Source of the DNA: Scybalousia_A sp045221575
Lineage (GTDB): Bacteria > Bacteroidota > Bacteroidia > Bacteroidales > P3
Direction: 5' to 3'
Length of the DNA: 64,000 nucleotides
Assembly (NCBI GenBank): GCA_045221575.1
Contig: JBGUWU010000012.1
Coordinates: 8,844-72,843 of the forward strand
The translations under genes were made by a program, and so were the position numbers. Under the pieces are notes generated by a model. The model saw nothing but the letters and a program-made list of their open reading frames with translations, did not search any database and was not told the DNA's origin. Below are positions 51,547 to 60,386 of this stretch, piece by piece (position 1 is the first letter of the stretch; every line of letters begins with the position of its first letter).

Positions 51547-52808
51547 AAACTTTTCTTAAATATTTTAAAATTTTTTGTCTTCTTTTACTTTGTTTTTTAG
51601 GCTTTGCTTTTCTGTCTTGCTTTTTACCTCAAAAACAAATAGAATATCACGTAAAAAGAACCTTACAGCAAGGTGATTTTACTCAAGAATATCCATACAT
51701 AGTTACTAATAATGAAAATTGCAGATTAGATAATTTTACTGATGCTTTGATTTTGAATGAAGCATACCACATTAATTCAGACAATATTCTGCAATCTATG
51801 TTTCTTCTCAAACAAAACGAATTTAAAGAGTCGCAATCCAACACTTTAAAGCTCGCTATTGAAGACAAGAACCAAACCTTAGACAATGGTTATCCGAGAT
51901 ATTGGCATGGAAATACTTTCTTAGTACGTTTGTTTTTGACTTTTTCTTCTTATCCTCGCTGGAGAATATTTATGTATGTTATTTCTTCTTTATTGTTTTT
52001 GCTTACCTGTATGCGAATCAATAAAAATCTATCCACAAAAGAAGCGTTAATATTTGCTACAGCTTTTTTAAGTTGTAATTTCTTTATTATGCAGTTTTCT
52101 ATTCAGTTTTTCCCTGCTTTATGTCTAAGTCTGTTAGGAGCTTTGTTTGTTATTAAATATCACAAATCCTTTTCTTCCGTATGCACTGTGGCTTTTGTTT
52201 TTGGCTGTTTAACAATTTATTTTGATTTACTTACCGTTCCACTATTAGTTTTAGGGACCATACTAACAATGTGGCTTCTTTTTTCAACAAAAGACAAGCC
52301 GATAACTTTGAAACAAGGATTTTATTCAATAGCAAGTCTTTCTTCATTTTGGTTTATAGGAGCTATTTTAACCTGGACTTCTAAATGGGCTTTAACCTAC
52401 TTAACTATAGATAAGCATATTTTTATTGATGCAAAAGAATCCTTACTTTTGAGAACCACAGCAAACAAAGATGGCATTGATTTCAATAGATTTGAAGCTA
52501 TAAGTGAGAATTTCTCATACGTTCATTGGACTATAGTGCTTGTTTTTGCTTTAATCTTAATCTATTTTATGATTAAACGATTTAACAAAAAAGGTTACGT
52601 AAATGCGATTCTATTTTTTGCAATCGCACTCCTTCCTTATATATGGTATATTTTAGCAGCAAATCACTCAATGAAGCACTATTGGTTCACTTTTAGACTT
52701 CAAATTGTTGCTGTTCTTGGAATTTTGTTCGCTATCAACAGTTTTATAAAACCGAATATCAAACCTACAAAAAAGAAATCAAGAAATCAACGTTTAAACA
52801 TTATTTAA
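51543..52808 (+). CDS. polytopic membrane protein, possible GT-C transferase
   Basis: A 421-residue protein with about nine to ten hydrophobic helices; an N-terminal helix is followed by a soluble loop of about 100 residues (FTDALILNEAY, YPRYWHGNTFLVRLFL), then clustered helices to the end. I do not recognise a family. Overlap by 4 nt with the polyprenyl-sugar type transferase and the overall shape suggest a GT-C enzyme that uses that lipid-linked sugar, but no catalytic motif is certain. Confidence 0.75.
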   Translation: MKTFLKYFKIFCLLLLCFLGFAFLSCFLPQKQIEYHVKRTLQQGDFTQEYPYIVTNNENCRLDNFTDALILNEAYHINSDNILQSMFLLKQNEFKESQSNTLKLAIEDKNQTLDNGYPRYWHGNTFLVRLFLTFSSYPRWRIFMYVISSLLFLLTCMRINKNLSTKEALIFATAFLSCNFFIMQFSIQFFPALCLSLLGALFVIKYHKSFSSVCTVAFVFGCLTIYFDLLTVPLLVLGTILTMWLLFSTKDKPITLKQGFYSIASLSSFWFIGAILTWTSKWALTYLTIDKHIFIDAKESLLLRTTANKDGIDFNRFEAISENFSYVHWTIVLVFALILIYFMIKRFNKKGYVNAILFFAIALLPYIWYILAANHSMKHYWFTFRLQIVAVLGILFAINSFIKPNIKPTKKKSRNQRLNII

Positions 52809-52824
52809 ACGGCATAAAAAAAAG

Positions 52825-52846
52825 CAGTTGCATTTTCGCAACTGCC
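52825..52846 (+). terminator. terminator after the glycosyltransferase pair
   Basis: GCAGTTGC / GCAACTGC with a 6-nt loop, 16 nt after the stop. The T-tract is short. Confidence 0.75.
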
Positions 52847-52849
52847 TTT

Positions 52850-52942
52850 CTAATTTCTAATTTCTAATTACTTGCAGTAATTTGGCTGTCTTCTTTGAAG
52901 CCACCCCAATTTCTAATTTCTAATTACTAATTTCTAATTAAA
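52850..52942. repeat. heptamer plus 42-bp repeat element, copy 2
   Basis: TAATTTC heptamers (52851-52870 and 52907-52942) flank one 42-bp core (52871-52912) that starts CTTGCAGTAATTTGGCTGTC and matches the tandem cores at 31329-31412. Located between convergent ends at 52808 and 52943, as with copy 1. Confidence 0.88.
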
Positions 52943-53683
52943 TTATAGTTTGATTTTTACTCCTGCTGATATACCTAAACGAGAAAGATCTTCTCTTTTA
53001 TTTAACTCTGTTTTATTTTCTGAATCACTTACCTTTTTAATACTTCCTCCAATAAAATGAATTTGACCATCTAAAGAGATGTATTTATTTATAATGTACT
53101 CAGCACCTAATTCCAAACCATAACCAAGAGTAGCTCTTTTGTAAGTAAAGCTTGTAGATGTCATTGCAGTTGCACCTGTTGCTGAAGTAGTTGGAACTTC
53201 TGTTCTCATAGCATTTCTAAAGTTCATAAAACCTACTGTTGCTCTTGCATATAAAGACCATTTATCTTTTATAACATTAGTATGTGCTAAAAAAGAAGGT
53301 CCTACATAAAACAAATATCTATCATCTGAAAAAGTTTCATCGTGATTTGCATCTTTATAGAAAGAATCAAACGCATTATACATTGAAGCAACAAAACCAA
53401 AAGCAAGATTTGAATGAAAATTGTAGTCATAATCTAATTCAAAATTCATTCCATGATGCATATGACGAGCATGATGCTCTTTTTTATAAAGAGTAAATAC
53501 ATCTTTATTTTGAGAATCGCTTAACATATAACCATAACCGATAGTCGTTGTGAAATGATGAGGATTATGTCTAAAACTTTGGCAACAATGCTTCTCACAT
53601 TTCTTTTCTGCTTCTTTGTTTTCTTGTGCGTAAATCAAACCGTTAACTAAAAACAATGCAATTATTAATAAAATCTTCTTCAT
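52943..53683 (-). CDS. outer-membrane beta-barrel protein
   Basis: A 246-residue exported protein: signal ending GLIYAQ, a His- and Cys-containing charged stretch (KKCEKHCCQSFRHNPHH) and a ten-strand-like barrel ending GISAGVKIKL. The His/Cys segment could bind metal but may only be a loop. I know no closer family name. Single gene just downstream of ftsY, 25 nt beyond it on the other side. Confidence 0.8.
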   Translation of the reverse strand: MKKILLIIALFLVNGLIYAQENKEAEKKCEKHCCQSFRHNPHHFTTTIGYGYMLSDSQNKDVFTLYKKEHHARHMHHGMNFELDYDYNFHSNLAFGFVASMYNAFDSFYKDANHDETFSDDRYLFYVGPSFLAHTNVIKDKWSLYARATVGFMNFRNAMRTEVPTTSATGATAMTSTSFTYKRATLGYGLELGAEYIINKYISLDGQIHFIGGSIKKVSDSENKTELNKREDLSRLGISAGVKIKL

Positions 53684-53708
53684 ATTATTTTATATTTTTC
53701 GTTTTTCA

Positions 53709-54668
53709 TCAATTATTAGTGGCAAATAAAGTTTCCACAAAAGCTTCTTTGTTGAATATCTGTAAATCCTCAGCCTTTTCTCCTAAACCTATGTAACGAA
53801 CAGGTATCTTAAACATATCTGATATACCAATTATAACGCCACCTTTTGCTGTTCCATCAAGTTTTGTTAGTGCAAGAGCATTAACCTCTGTTGCAGCTGT
53901 AAATTGTTTTGCTTGTTCTATTGCATTTTGACCTGTTGAAGCATCTAAAACCAAAAGAATTTCCTGTGGTGCTTCAGGCATAAGTTTTTGAAGTACCTTT
54001 TTTATCTTGCTTAACTCATTCATTAAGCCTATTTTGTTGTGTAATCTTCCTGCGGTGTCTATTATAACAACATCAGCGTTTTTACTTATCGCAGATTTTA
54101 AAGTATCGTATGCAACACTTGCTGGATCTGCACCCATATTTTGAGCAACAATTTCTGTATTTGTTCTTTCTGCCCAAACTTTTAGTTGATCTATAGCTGC
54201 AGCACGAAAAGTATCAGCAGCACCAAGCATAACTTTTTTACCAGCTTGTGTGAAATTATATGCAAGTTTACCAATAGTAGTAGTCTTCCCTACTCCATTG
54301 ACTCCCACAACCAAAATAACGTATGGTTTCTTTTCTATTTCAAAGTCAAAACTATGGTCTTCGTTCAAATTATTCTCTGCTAACAACGAAGCAATCTCTT
54401 CTTTTAAGATACGATTCAACTCATTTGTACCAAGATACTTATCTCTTGCCACTCTTTCTTGAATTCTATCTATTATTTTCAACGTTGTATTAACACCAAC
54501 GTCAGCTTCAACAAGAATTTGTTCCAAGTTATCTAAAACATCATCATCAATTGTGCTTTTACCAGCAACAGCTCTTGTAAGTTTACTAAAAACATTTTCT
54601 TTTGTTTTCTGTAATCCTTTATCAAGAGTTTCCTTGTCTTGCTTTTTAAAAAAAGAAAAAATTCCCAT
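53709..54668 (-). CDS. ftsY: signal recognition particle receptor FtsY
   Basis: A 319-residue NG-domain GTPase that docks ribosome-SRP complexes at the membrane. The N domain (about 10-95) leads to the G domain: GVNGVGKTTTIGKLA, DTFRAAAIDQLKVWA, VIIDTAGRLHNK, TKLDGTAKGG and IGLGEKAEDLQIF. The acidic A domain is absent, as in other Bacteroidota. Follows the rpmG-DUF4295 genes in the order conserved in the phylum. Confidence 0.97.
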   Translation of the reverse strand: MGIFSFFKKQDKETLDKGLQKTKENVFSKLTRAVAGKSTIDDDVLDNLEQILVEADVGVNTTLKIIDRIQERVARDKYLGTNELNRILKEEIASLLAENNLNEDHSFDFEIEKKPYVILVVGVNGVGKTTTIGKLAYNFTQAGKKVMLGAADTFRAAAIDQLKVWAERTNTEIVAQNMGADPASVAYDTLKSAISKNADVVIIDTAGRLHNKIGLMNELSKIKKVLQKLMPEAPQEILLVLDASTGQNAIEQAKQFTAATEVNALALTKLDGTAKGGVIIGISDMFKIPVRYIGLGEKAEDLQIFNKEAFVETLFATNN

Positions 54669-54766
54669 ATTTAAAACTCTTCATAAAACAAAAAGCAGTT
54701 GCGTTTTTTCTACAAAAGAAAGAACTCAACCACCAAAAATTCGTCTAAGTTTGCTTAAATGCAATC

Positions 54767-54925
54767 TTATTTTTTCTTTGCTAAAACTTCTTTTACCTTG
54801 TCAGCAGGAACCAATTCTTCTGAAAAGAAATAAGCACCTGTCTTTTTTGAACGCTCTGTTCTAATTATCTTTGCAAAACTTGCACCATCAGAAGTCTTTA
54901 ATGTTGCTACTACTTTCTTTGCCAT
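54767..54925 (-). CDS. DUF4295 small basic protein
   Basis: A 52-residue basic protein (MAKKVVATLKTSDGASFAKI at the start, then RTERSKKTGAYFFSEELVP and a Lys-rich end). It matches DUF4295, a Bacteroidota-specific family that sits between rpmG and ftsY. Context (15 nt after rpmG) and charge suggest a ribosome-linked role; this is inference. Confidence 0.9.
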   Translation of the reverse strand: MAKKVVATLKTSDGASFAKIIRTERSKKTGAYFFSEELVPADKVKEVLAKKK

Positions 54926-54940
54926 TTTGTATTCTCCTTA

Positions 54941-55129
54941 TTATTTAATCTCTTTATGTACAGTTACTTTCTTTAGATATGGATTATATTTCTTTAATTC
55001 CAATCTATCTGGAGTGTTCTTCTTTGATTTTGTGGTAACATATCTTGAAATTCCAGGAACACCTGATGCTTTTTGCTCAGTACACTCCAATATAACTTGT
55101 ACTCTAACGTCTTTTACTTTCTTTGCCAT
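54941..55129 (-). CDS. rpmG: 50S ribosomal protein bL33
   Basis: A 62-residue basic ribosomal protein of the large subunit: VQVILECTEQKASGVPGISRY, TTKSKKNTPDRLELKKYNP and the YLKKVTVHKEIK end are the bL33 pattern. It has one cysteine only, so it is the zinc-free form. First gene of the rpmG-DUF4295-ftsY run; rpmB, often upstream, is not here. Confidence 0.97.
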   Translation of the reverse strand: MAKKVKDVRVQVILECTEQKASGVPGISRYVTTKSKKNTPDRLELKKYNPYLKKVTVHKEIK

Positions 55130-55152
55130 TGTTTTATCTAATTTTTGAGTTG

Positions 55153-55183
55153 CAAAAGTACTACTTTTTTTTATAATTGCAAC
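55153..55183 (-). promoter_or_regulatory. rpmG promoter
   Basis: Minus strand: GTTG (55183-55180), 19 nt, TACTTTTG (55160-55153). Confidence 0.8.
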
Positions 55184-55229
55184 GTTTTTGTATTACTTTT
55201 TTAAATAAAATTCTTTTAAACCTTATATT

Positions 55230-55688
55230 TTATTGATTTTCTTTTAATTGCTTTTCTTTTATATAAGCATTTACATGATTAATACAAGATTTTTCATCGC
55301 TCAAATCACCTATATAGAATGCAATTTTATTTGGTTCTTTCGTAAAATCGCGTATAAAACCATAGTAAGTAGTATCTCCTGGTTCAAAAGCATGAGATAT
55401 CGCACCCTTATGACCATCTCTACAATCAACCTCCATAGACAAGAAATAAATATCACCGTTTTTTCCTCTAATAACATCAAAATTAGTGAAACGAATTGAG
55501 GTGTATTTTAATATATCTCTCCTTATATCAAATAATTCTTTATCTGTCGTCTTAGCATTAATACCAACCACTGCATAGTCCTTGGTAAATATATAAGGAT
55601 AGCAAACATTCTCTGTTTCAACATTATCTTGTGCATACACAAACGCAGAAAACAAAAGCCCTATTGCAAATATAAATAATTGTTTCAT
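55230..55688 (-). CDS. secreted hypothetical protein
   Basis: A 152-residue exported protein: signal peptide MKQLFIFAIGLLFSAFVYAQ, then a small alpha/beta domain with five cysteines spread over the mature part (for example VCYPYIFTKDY, VDCRDG, EKSCINHV), perhaps disulfide-bonded. I do not recognise it. A TACTTTTG box at 55718-55711 on the minus strand is its likely promoter. Single gene. Confidence 0.75.
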   Translation of the reverse strand: MKQLFIFAIGLLFSAFVYAQDNVETENVCYPYIFTKDYAVVGINAKTTDKELFDIRRDILKYTSIRFTNFDVIRGKNGDIYFLSMEVDCRDGHKGAISHAFEPGDTTYYGFIRDFTKEPNKIAFYIGDLSDEKSCINHVNAYIKEKQLKENQ

Positions 55689-55910
55689 AACTAATAAAGT
55701 TTTCAGGTTGCAAAAGTAACACTTTTTTCCTAAATAAACGCAATTTTTATGCCAATGATTTCTTTTTTATCTCATTTCTCAAATAAAAAGACTTGCCTCT
55801 TACACATAAAAAACACGATTCAACACAAAAGACAAAGCAAAAAATACAAATTTTACTTCATCTTTATTCTATTATTTACCATTCTTTACTAACAAAATTG
55901 ATTCACTAAA
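55689..55910. other. spacer upstream of the 55230-55688 gene
   Basis: Besides the -7 box at 55711-55718 (minus strand), I see nothing but AT-rich sequence. Confidence 0.5.
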
Positions 55911-56018
55911 AAAAAACATCAACTTTTGATAAACGAAAATCAACTTTTAGCAAATGAAAATCAGCTTTTGATAAACGAAAATCAACTCTTTTTTTCTTAG
56001 AATTTGATCTTTTTTTTA
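55911..56018. repeat. 21-nt repeat array D (5 units)
   Basis: Units at 55914-55934, 55935-55955, 55956-55976, 55977-55997 and a diverged fifth unit from 55998. The first is CATCAACTTTTGATAAAC, the next three GAAAATCA(A/G)CTTTT or CTCTT types. The end unit carries an imperfect inverted copy (TTTGATCTTTTTTT). Located just after the agmatine deiminase stop. Confidence 0.88.
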
Positions 56019-56029
56019 GGTTTCAAAAA

Positions 56030-57073
56030 CTATTTTACTTCTTGTTGGCTTAGGCAATGAAAACTACCTAAACCCCAAATAATATCAGTAGAATCTATTC
56101 CTATTATCTGTCTATCTCTGAAAACTTCTTCTAAAACATATACAGCCTTATCATCTTCTTTGCATTTATACATTGGAACAATAACCTTATCATTACATAT
56201 ATAGAAATTAGCATAAGATGCCGGCAAGCGTTCTCCATCATAATATTGAGCAGTAGGCATTAATATTTCTACAATATTAATTTGCTTACCATTCAAAAGA
56301 CGCATTTGTTTCAGTAATTTTAGATTATTTTGTAGAATTTCGTGATTTTCATCTTGTTTATTCGGTTCTATCATCGTAATAACAGTGTCCTCATTCACAA
56401 AACGAGTCATATCATCTACATGACCATCTGTATCATCGCCTACAATCCCCTCTTCTAACCAAAGAACATTCTCCACTCCGTAATAATTAAAGAGTTTATC
56501 CTCTATCTGTGATTGATTTAACTGAGGATTGCGGTTTTCATTCAACAAACAAGACCTTGATGTTATTAAATCTCCTCGTCCATTTACATCAATACTTCCT
56601 CCTTCCATCACTATTCCTGCATTAAAAACAGGCAATGAAAGATATTCCGCTATCTGTTGAGGAATAAGGTCATCTAAATCTGATTCATATTTTCCACCCC
56701 AAGCATTATAGTCCCAATTAACTACAGCTTTTTCATTATTTTCGTTTTTTATGAATGCAGGACCATGATCTCTAATCCAAGCATCGTTAGTTTTGAAAAG
56801 ATGAAAGAATACATTATTTACATTAGTGCCGTTTGCTTTCAGTTGATTTTGGATTTCCAACTTTTTTTCTTCACTATTCACATTGATATGCACATTTTCC
56901 ACTTCGGATAATTCTTTAATAAAAAGATTATATGAGGGAAATATACTCGCAATCTTGCCTGGCCACGATGCTTCTTTGTGTGGATAAGATAACCAAGTTG
57001 AACAATGTTTCTCCCATTCAGCTGGAAAAATATATCCTCTTTGTTTTGGAGTCTTCAAATCTGTATTACTCAT
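56030..57073 (-). CDS. aguA: agmatine deiminase
   Basis: A 347-residue guanidino-group hydrolase (pentein fold) that converts agmatine to N-carbamoylputrescine. Seen: WLSYPHKEASWPG, NDAWIRDHGPAF, VMEGGSIDVNGRGDLIT, DDTDGHVDDMTRF and the catalytic cysteine in WGLGSFHCLSQQ near the C-terminus. It overlaps the carbamoylputrescine amidase gene by 8 nt, so the two steps are coexpressed. Confidence 0.96.
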   Translation of the reverse strand: MSNTDLKTPKQRGYIFPAEWEKHCSTWLSYPHKEASWPGKIASIFPSYNLFIKELSEVENVHINVNSEEKKLEIQNQLKANGTNVNNVFFHLFKTNDAWIRDHGPAFIKNENNEKAVVNWDYNAWGGKYESDLDDLIPQQIAEYLSLPVFNAGIVMEGGSIDVNGRGDLITSRSCLLNENRNPQLNQSQIEDKLFNYYGVENVLWLEEGIVGDDTDGHVDDMTRFVNEDTVITMIEPNKQDENHEILQNNLKLLKQMRLLNGKQINIVEILMPTAQYYDGERLPASYANFYICNDKVIVPMYKCKEDDKAVYVLEEVFRDRQIIGIDSTDIIWGLGSFHCLSQQEVK

Positions 57074-57932
57074 CTTTAAGACATTTTTTTGTTATATCGC
57101 AATAAGAATCCACTCTTCTATCTCTAAAAAATGGCCAATGCATGCGATAATGTTCAGTATTATTTGTTTCTATTTCAACAATAATATTTTCTTCTTTATT
57201 ATGAGATGCTTCATATAATATTGTACCAAAAGGATTACAAACAAAACTACCTCCCCAGAAATTCATTTCTCCTTCTGTTCCTGTACGATTCACTGAAACT
57301 GTATGCACACCATTTGCAACCGCATGACTACGTTGAATAGTTTGCCAAGCATAATATTGTTCTGTGTTTGTTGCTTCATCTTGAGAATTAGCCCAACCTA
57401 TTGCTGTAGGATAGAATAGAATATCAGCACCTTTTAAAGCTGTGATACGAGAAGCTTCAGGATACCATTGATCCCAACAAATCAACACCCCTATATTTCC
57501 AAATTTGGTATTAAAGACTTTATAACCTAAATCTCCAGGAGAAAAATAAAACTTCTCATAATAACCTGGATCATCTGGTATATGCATCTTTCTATATTTG
57601 CCAAGATAAGTTCCATCTGCATCTAACACTGCTGTAGTATTATAATAAACTCCAGCCATCTGTCTTTCAAACAGAGAAGCTACAATAACGATTCCCAACT
57701 CTTTGGATAAACAAGAGAATAATTCTGTCGTCTTACCTGGAATTTGTTCAGACAAAGCAAAATTATCATAATCCTCCACATCACAAAAATACAGAGAAGA
57801 AAACAATTCTTGCAAACAGACTATATTTGCTCCCCTTGCTGCAAGTTCTCTTATATTCTTTACCGCTTTATTTATATTATCTTGTTTATCTTTTACACAA
57901 GACATCTGTACAAGACCAACATTTATTTTCAT
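57066..57932 (-). CDS. aguB: N-carbamoylputrescine amidase
   Basis: A 288-residue nitrilase-superfamily enzyme that yields putrescine. The triad is Glu in CLQELFSSLYFC, Lys in GKYRKMHIPDDPGY, and Cys in VLICWDQWYPEA. HVNGVHTVSVNRTG-type residues (ANGVHTVSVNRTGTEG) complete the site. Upstream of and overlapping aguA; with an arginine decarboxylase elsewhere this would complete polyamine synthesis from arginine. Confidence 0.96.
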   Translation of the reverse strand: MKINVGLVQMSCVKDKQDNINKAVKNIRELAARGANIVCLQELFSSLYFCDVEDYDNFALSEQIPGKTTELFSCLSKELGIVIVASLFERQMAGVYYNTTAVLDADGTYLGKYRKMHIPDDPGYYEKFYFSPGDLGYKVFNTKFGNIGVLICWDQWYPEASRITALKGADILFYPTAIGWANSQDEATNTEQYYAWQTIQRSHAVANGVHTVSVNRTGTEGEMNFWGGSFVCNPFGTILYEASHNKEENIIVEIETNNTEHYRMHWPFFRDRRVDSYCDITKKCLKDE

Positions 57933-57938
57933 AATTTC

Positions 57939-58424
57939 TTATTTATTTTGTTTTACTCCCTCATAACGCAAGGACATATTTATATTTTGTTCTTGTGTTT
58001 GATTTTTTATCAAGCCGTTTAATATAACATTGTTGTTATAAAAATTAATAACTATATCATTTATAATAATATTAGAGATAGTGTCTGAAGTCTTAAAGTA
58101 TGATGATCCTTGTTTCTCCATTCCAAACAAAGTAAGCTTTTTTATCATTGGAATATCTTCACCAAAAGAAACATTTTTTAGAATAACATTACAGGTTTTC
58201 AACCTTTTATTATAAGCAACCACCATTTCTACATTTTCACTCGTTATTGCGTTATTAACAAACACAGTCCCTTTATATAAATCTGCATTTCTTAAACCTT
58301 CGGTATTGAATAACGGATAGTCTAATACTTCTTCACTCTCAGCAAAGAAAGAATCTTCATCTGAACAAGCAACGAAACACAACAACAAAGCAACAATTGA
58401 AAATAATATTTTTATTTTTCTCAT
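57939..58424 (-). CDS. hypothetical lipoprotein
   Basis: A 161-residue lipoprotein. The start at 58424 (MRKIKILFSIVALLL) places lipobox CFVAC at residues 16-20; an ATG at 58448 would add eight polar residues before the signal. The mature part is acidic, then strands (VNNAITSENVEMVVAYNKRL...ILNGLI) resembling small ligand-binding or calycin-like domains, without a firm match. It lies 6 nt upstream of aguB and may be cotranscribed, but a role in polyamine metabolism is not supported. Confidence 0.75.
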   Translation of the reverse strand: MRKIKILFSIVALLLCFVACSDEDSFFAESEEVLDYPLFNTEGLRNADLYKGTVFVNNAITSENVEMVVAYNKRLKTCNVILKNVSFGEDIPMIKKLTLFGMEKQGSSYFKTSDTISNIIINDIVINFYNNNVILNGLIKNQTQEQNINMSLRYEGVKQNK

Positions 58425-58627
58425 AATGTATCCTTTTTTATCATTCAAACTACTAACGTTTTCTATTGAGTTTTATTGTTTTTAAGCAGAAATATACTCT
58501 TTTTGTCAATAAGACATAAAAAGATAAGAAAAAACATCGTTTTTTTTTATTTATACATACAATAGAATGAAACAAAATTCGTTATCATATCGTAAAAAAA
58601 TCACAATCATATAAAGTACAGTAAATT

Positions 58628-59689
58628 ATGAGTATGAAACTTTCTCAATTTAAGTTCAATCTTCCTAAAGAGCTTATAGCAGAATTTCCATCTAAGAATA
58701 GAGATGAGTCAAAGTTAATGGTAGTTCACAGAGATACAGGTGAGATAGAACACAGAACATTTAAAGATGTTTTGGATTATTTTGATGAAGATGACCTTTT
58801 TGTTTTTAATGACACTAAAGTTTTCCCCGCAAGATTGCTTGGTATTAAAGAAAAGACCAACGCAAAAATAGAAGTCTTTCTTCTTAGAGAGATAAACGAA
58901 AACACAAGATTGTGGGATATATTGGTTGAACCTGCAAGGAAGATAAGAATAGGAAATAAACTGTATTTTGGAGAAAACAACGAACTGACAGCAGAAGTTA
59001 TTGACAATACTACAAGCAGAGGTCGTACTTTAAGATTTTTATTTGATGGAAGCAATGAAGAGTTTCATAAGGTTTTAAAACAACTTGGAAAAACGCCTCT
59101 TCCAGATGTTATCCTTAGACTTAGAGATTTAACAAAAGAGGACAACGAACGATACCAGACTATTTACGCTGCAAATGAAGGAGCCGTAGTTGCTCCTACT
59201 GCAGGTTTCCATTTCTCAAGAGAATTATTAAAACGCATGGAAATAAAAGGAATAAACAGAGCTTTTATTACTCTTCACTGCGGTTTAGGTAATTTTAGAC
59301 AGATAGAAGTTGAAGATCTTTCTAAACACAAAATGGATTCCGAAGAAATGATTCTCAATGAAGAAACTGCCACTATAATAAACAACACTAAAAAAGATAA
59401 TAAAAAAGTTTGCATAATAGGAACAACGACCATGAAGGCTGTGGAGAGTGCCGCTACAATAAATGGCAAAGTAAAGGTATTCTCAGGCTGGACAAACAAA
59501 TTCATAATCCCTGACTATGAATTCCAAATAGCCGATGCTATGATAACAAACTTCCATAAACCTTTGTCTTCTATGCTTATAATGGCTTGTAGTTTTGGAG
59601 GCTATGACCTAATAATGAAAGCATATCAAGAAGCAATTGAAAATAATTACAAATTCCTTACATACGGAGACGCTATGCTTATAATATAA
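58628..59689 (+). CDS. queA: tRNA preQ1(34) ribosyltransferase-isomerase QueA
   Basis: A 353-residue enzyme that adds the ribosyl part of SAM to preQ1 at tRNA position 34, yielding epoxyqueuosine. Seen: FNLPKELIAEFPSKNRDESKL, DLFVFNDTKVFPARL, VVAPTAGFHFSRELL, THLHCGLGNFR-type block (ITLHCGLGNFRQIEVED), and C-terminal MITNFHKPLSSMLIM. Slightly longer than usual, normal for the phylum. First of a plus-strand run with ispD. Confidence 0.97.
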   Translation: MSMKLSQFKFNLPKELIAEFPSKNRDESKLMVVHRDTGEIEHRTFKDVLDYFDEDDLFVFNDTKVFPARLLGIKEKTNAKIEVFLLREINENTRLWDILVEPARKIRIGNKLYFGENNELTAEVIDNTTSRGRTLRFLFDGSNEEFHKVLKQLGKTPLPDVILRLRDLTKEDNERYQTIYAANEGAVVAPTAGFHFSRELLKRMEIKGINRAFITLHCGLGNFRQIEVEDLSKHKMDSEEMILNEETATIINNTKKDNKKVCIIGTTTMKAVESAATINGKVKVFSGWTNKFIIPDYEFQIADAMITNFHKPLSSMLIMACSFGGYDLIMKAYQEAIENNYKFLTYGDAMLII

Positions 59690-59717
59690 TTATGTACATT
59701 AAATAAAAGAGTACATA

Positions 59718-60386
59718 ATGAAAAAGTATGTGATAGTTGTTGCTTCTGGCATTGGCAAAAGAATGGGAGAAAATATCCCAAAACAGTTTCTTATGCTGAA
59801 AGATGAGCCTATTCTTCTGCACACGCTAAAAAATATTTACAATTCTTCTTCAGAATATAACATAATACTTGTTCTAAACAAAGAGCATATATCTCTTTGG
59901 CAAGACATTGTAGAAAAGTATCATGTAAAAATTCCTCACAAAGTTGTTTATGGAGGAAAAGAAAGATTTTTCTCTGTAAAAAATGCAATAGAATCCATAA
60001 AGGAAGAAAAAGAAGAATGTTTAGTTGCCATACACGATGGAGTTAGACCATTAGTTGATAAAAGTATTTTAGAAAGATGTTTTAGTTTAACCAAAGAAAA
60101 AGGAAATGCTGTTTGCTGTGTAAAATGCGTAGATTCTGTAAGACTTGTCAATAACACAGAAAACCACATATTCAACAGAGAAAACATTCGTTTAATACAA
60201 ACTCCTCAATGTTTTTATTTGACAAAACTAAAACAGGCTTACAAACAAGAATATTCTAAAATATTTACCGATGATGCTTCAGTTGTAGAACAATTAGGCG
60301 AAAAAATATTCCTTTGTGAGGGAGATAGAAAAAACATCAAAATAACCACACCTGAGGATTTAAAAATAGCAGAAAGTTTATTATAA
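59718..60386 (+). CDS. ispD: 2-C-methyl-D-erythritol 4-phosphate cytidylyltransferase
   Basis: A 222-residue nucleotidyltransferase of isoprenoid (MEP pathway) synthesis. The CTP-binding start is VVASGIGKRMGENIPKQFLML, with VASGIG in place of the usual AAGxG; VAIHDGVRPLV and the IQTPQCFYL and FTDDASVVE blocks are conserved. The last codon overlaps the next start by one base. Confidence 0.95.
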   Translation: MKKYVIVVASGIGKRMGENIPKQFLMLKDEPILLHTLKNIYNSSSEYNIILVLNKEHISLWQDIVEKYHVKIPHKVVYGGKERFFSVKNAIESIKEEKEECLVAIHDGVRPLVDKSILERCFSLTKEKGNAVCCVKCVDSVRLVNNTENHIFNRENIRLIQTPQCFYLTKLKQAYKQEYSKIFTDDASVVEQLGEKIFLCEGDRKNIKITTPEDLKIAESLL

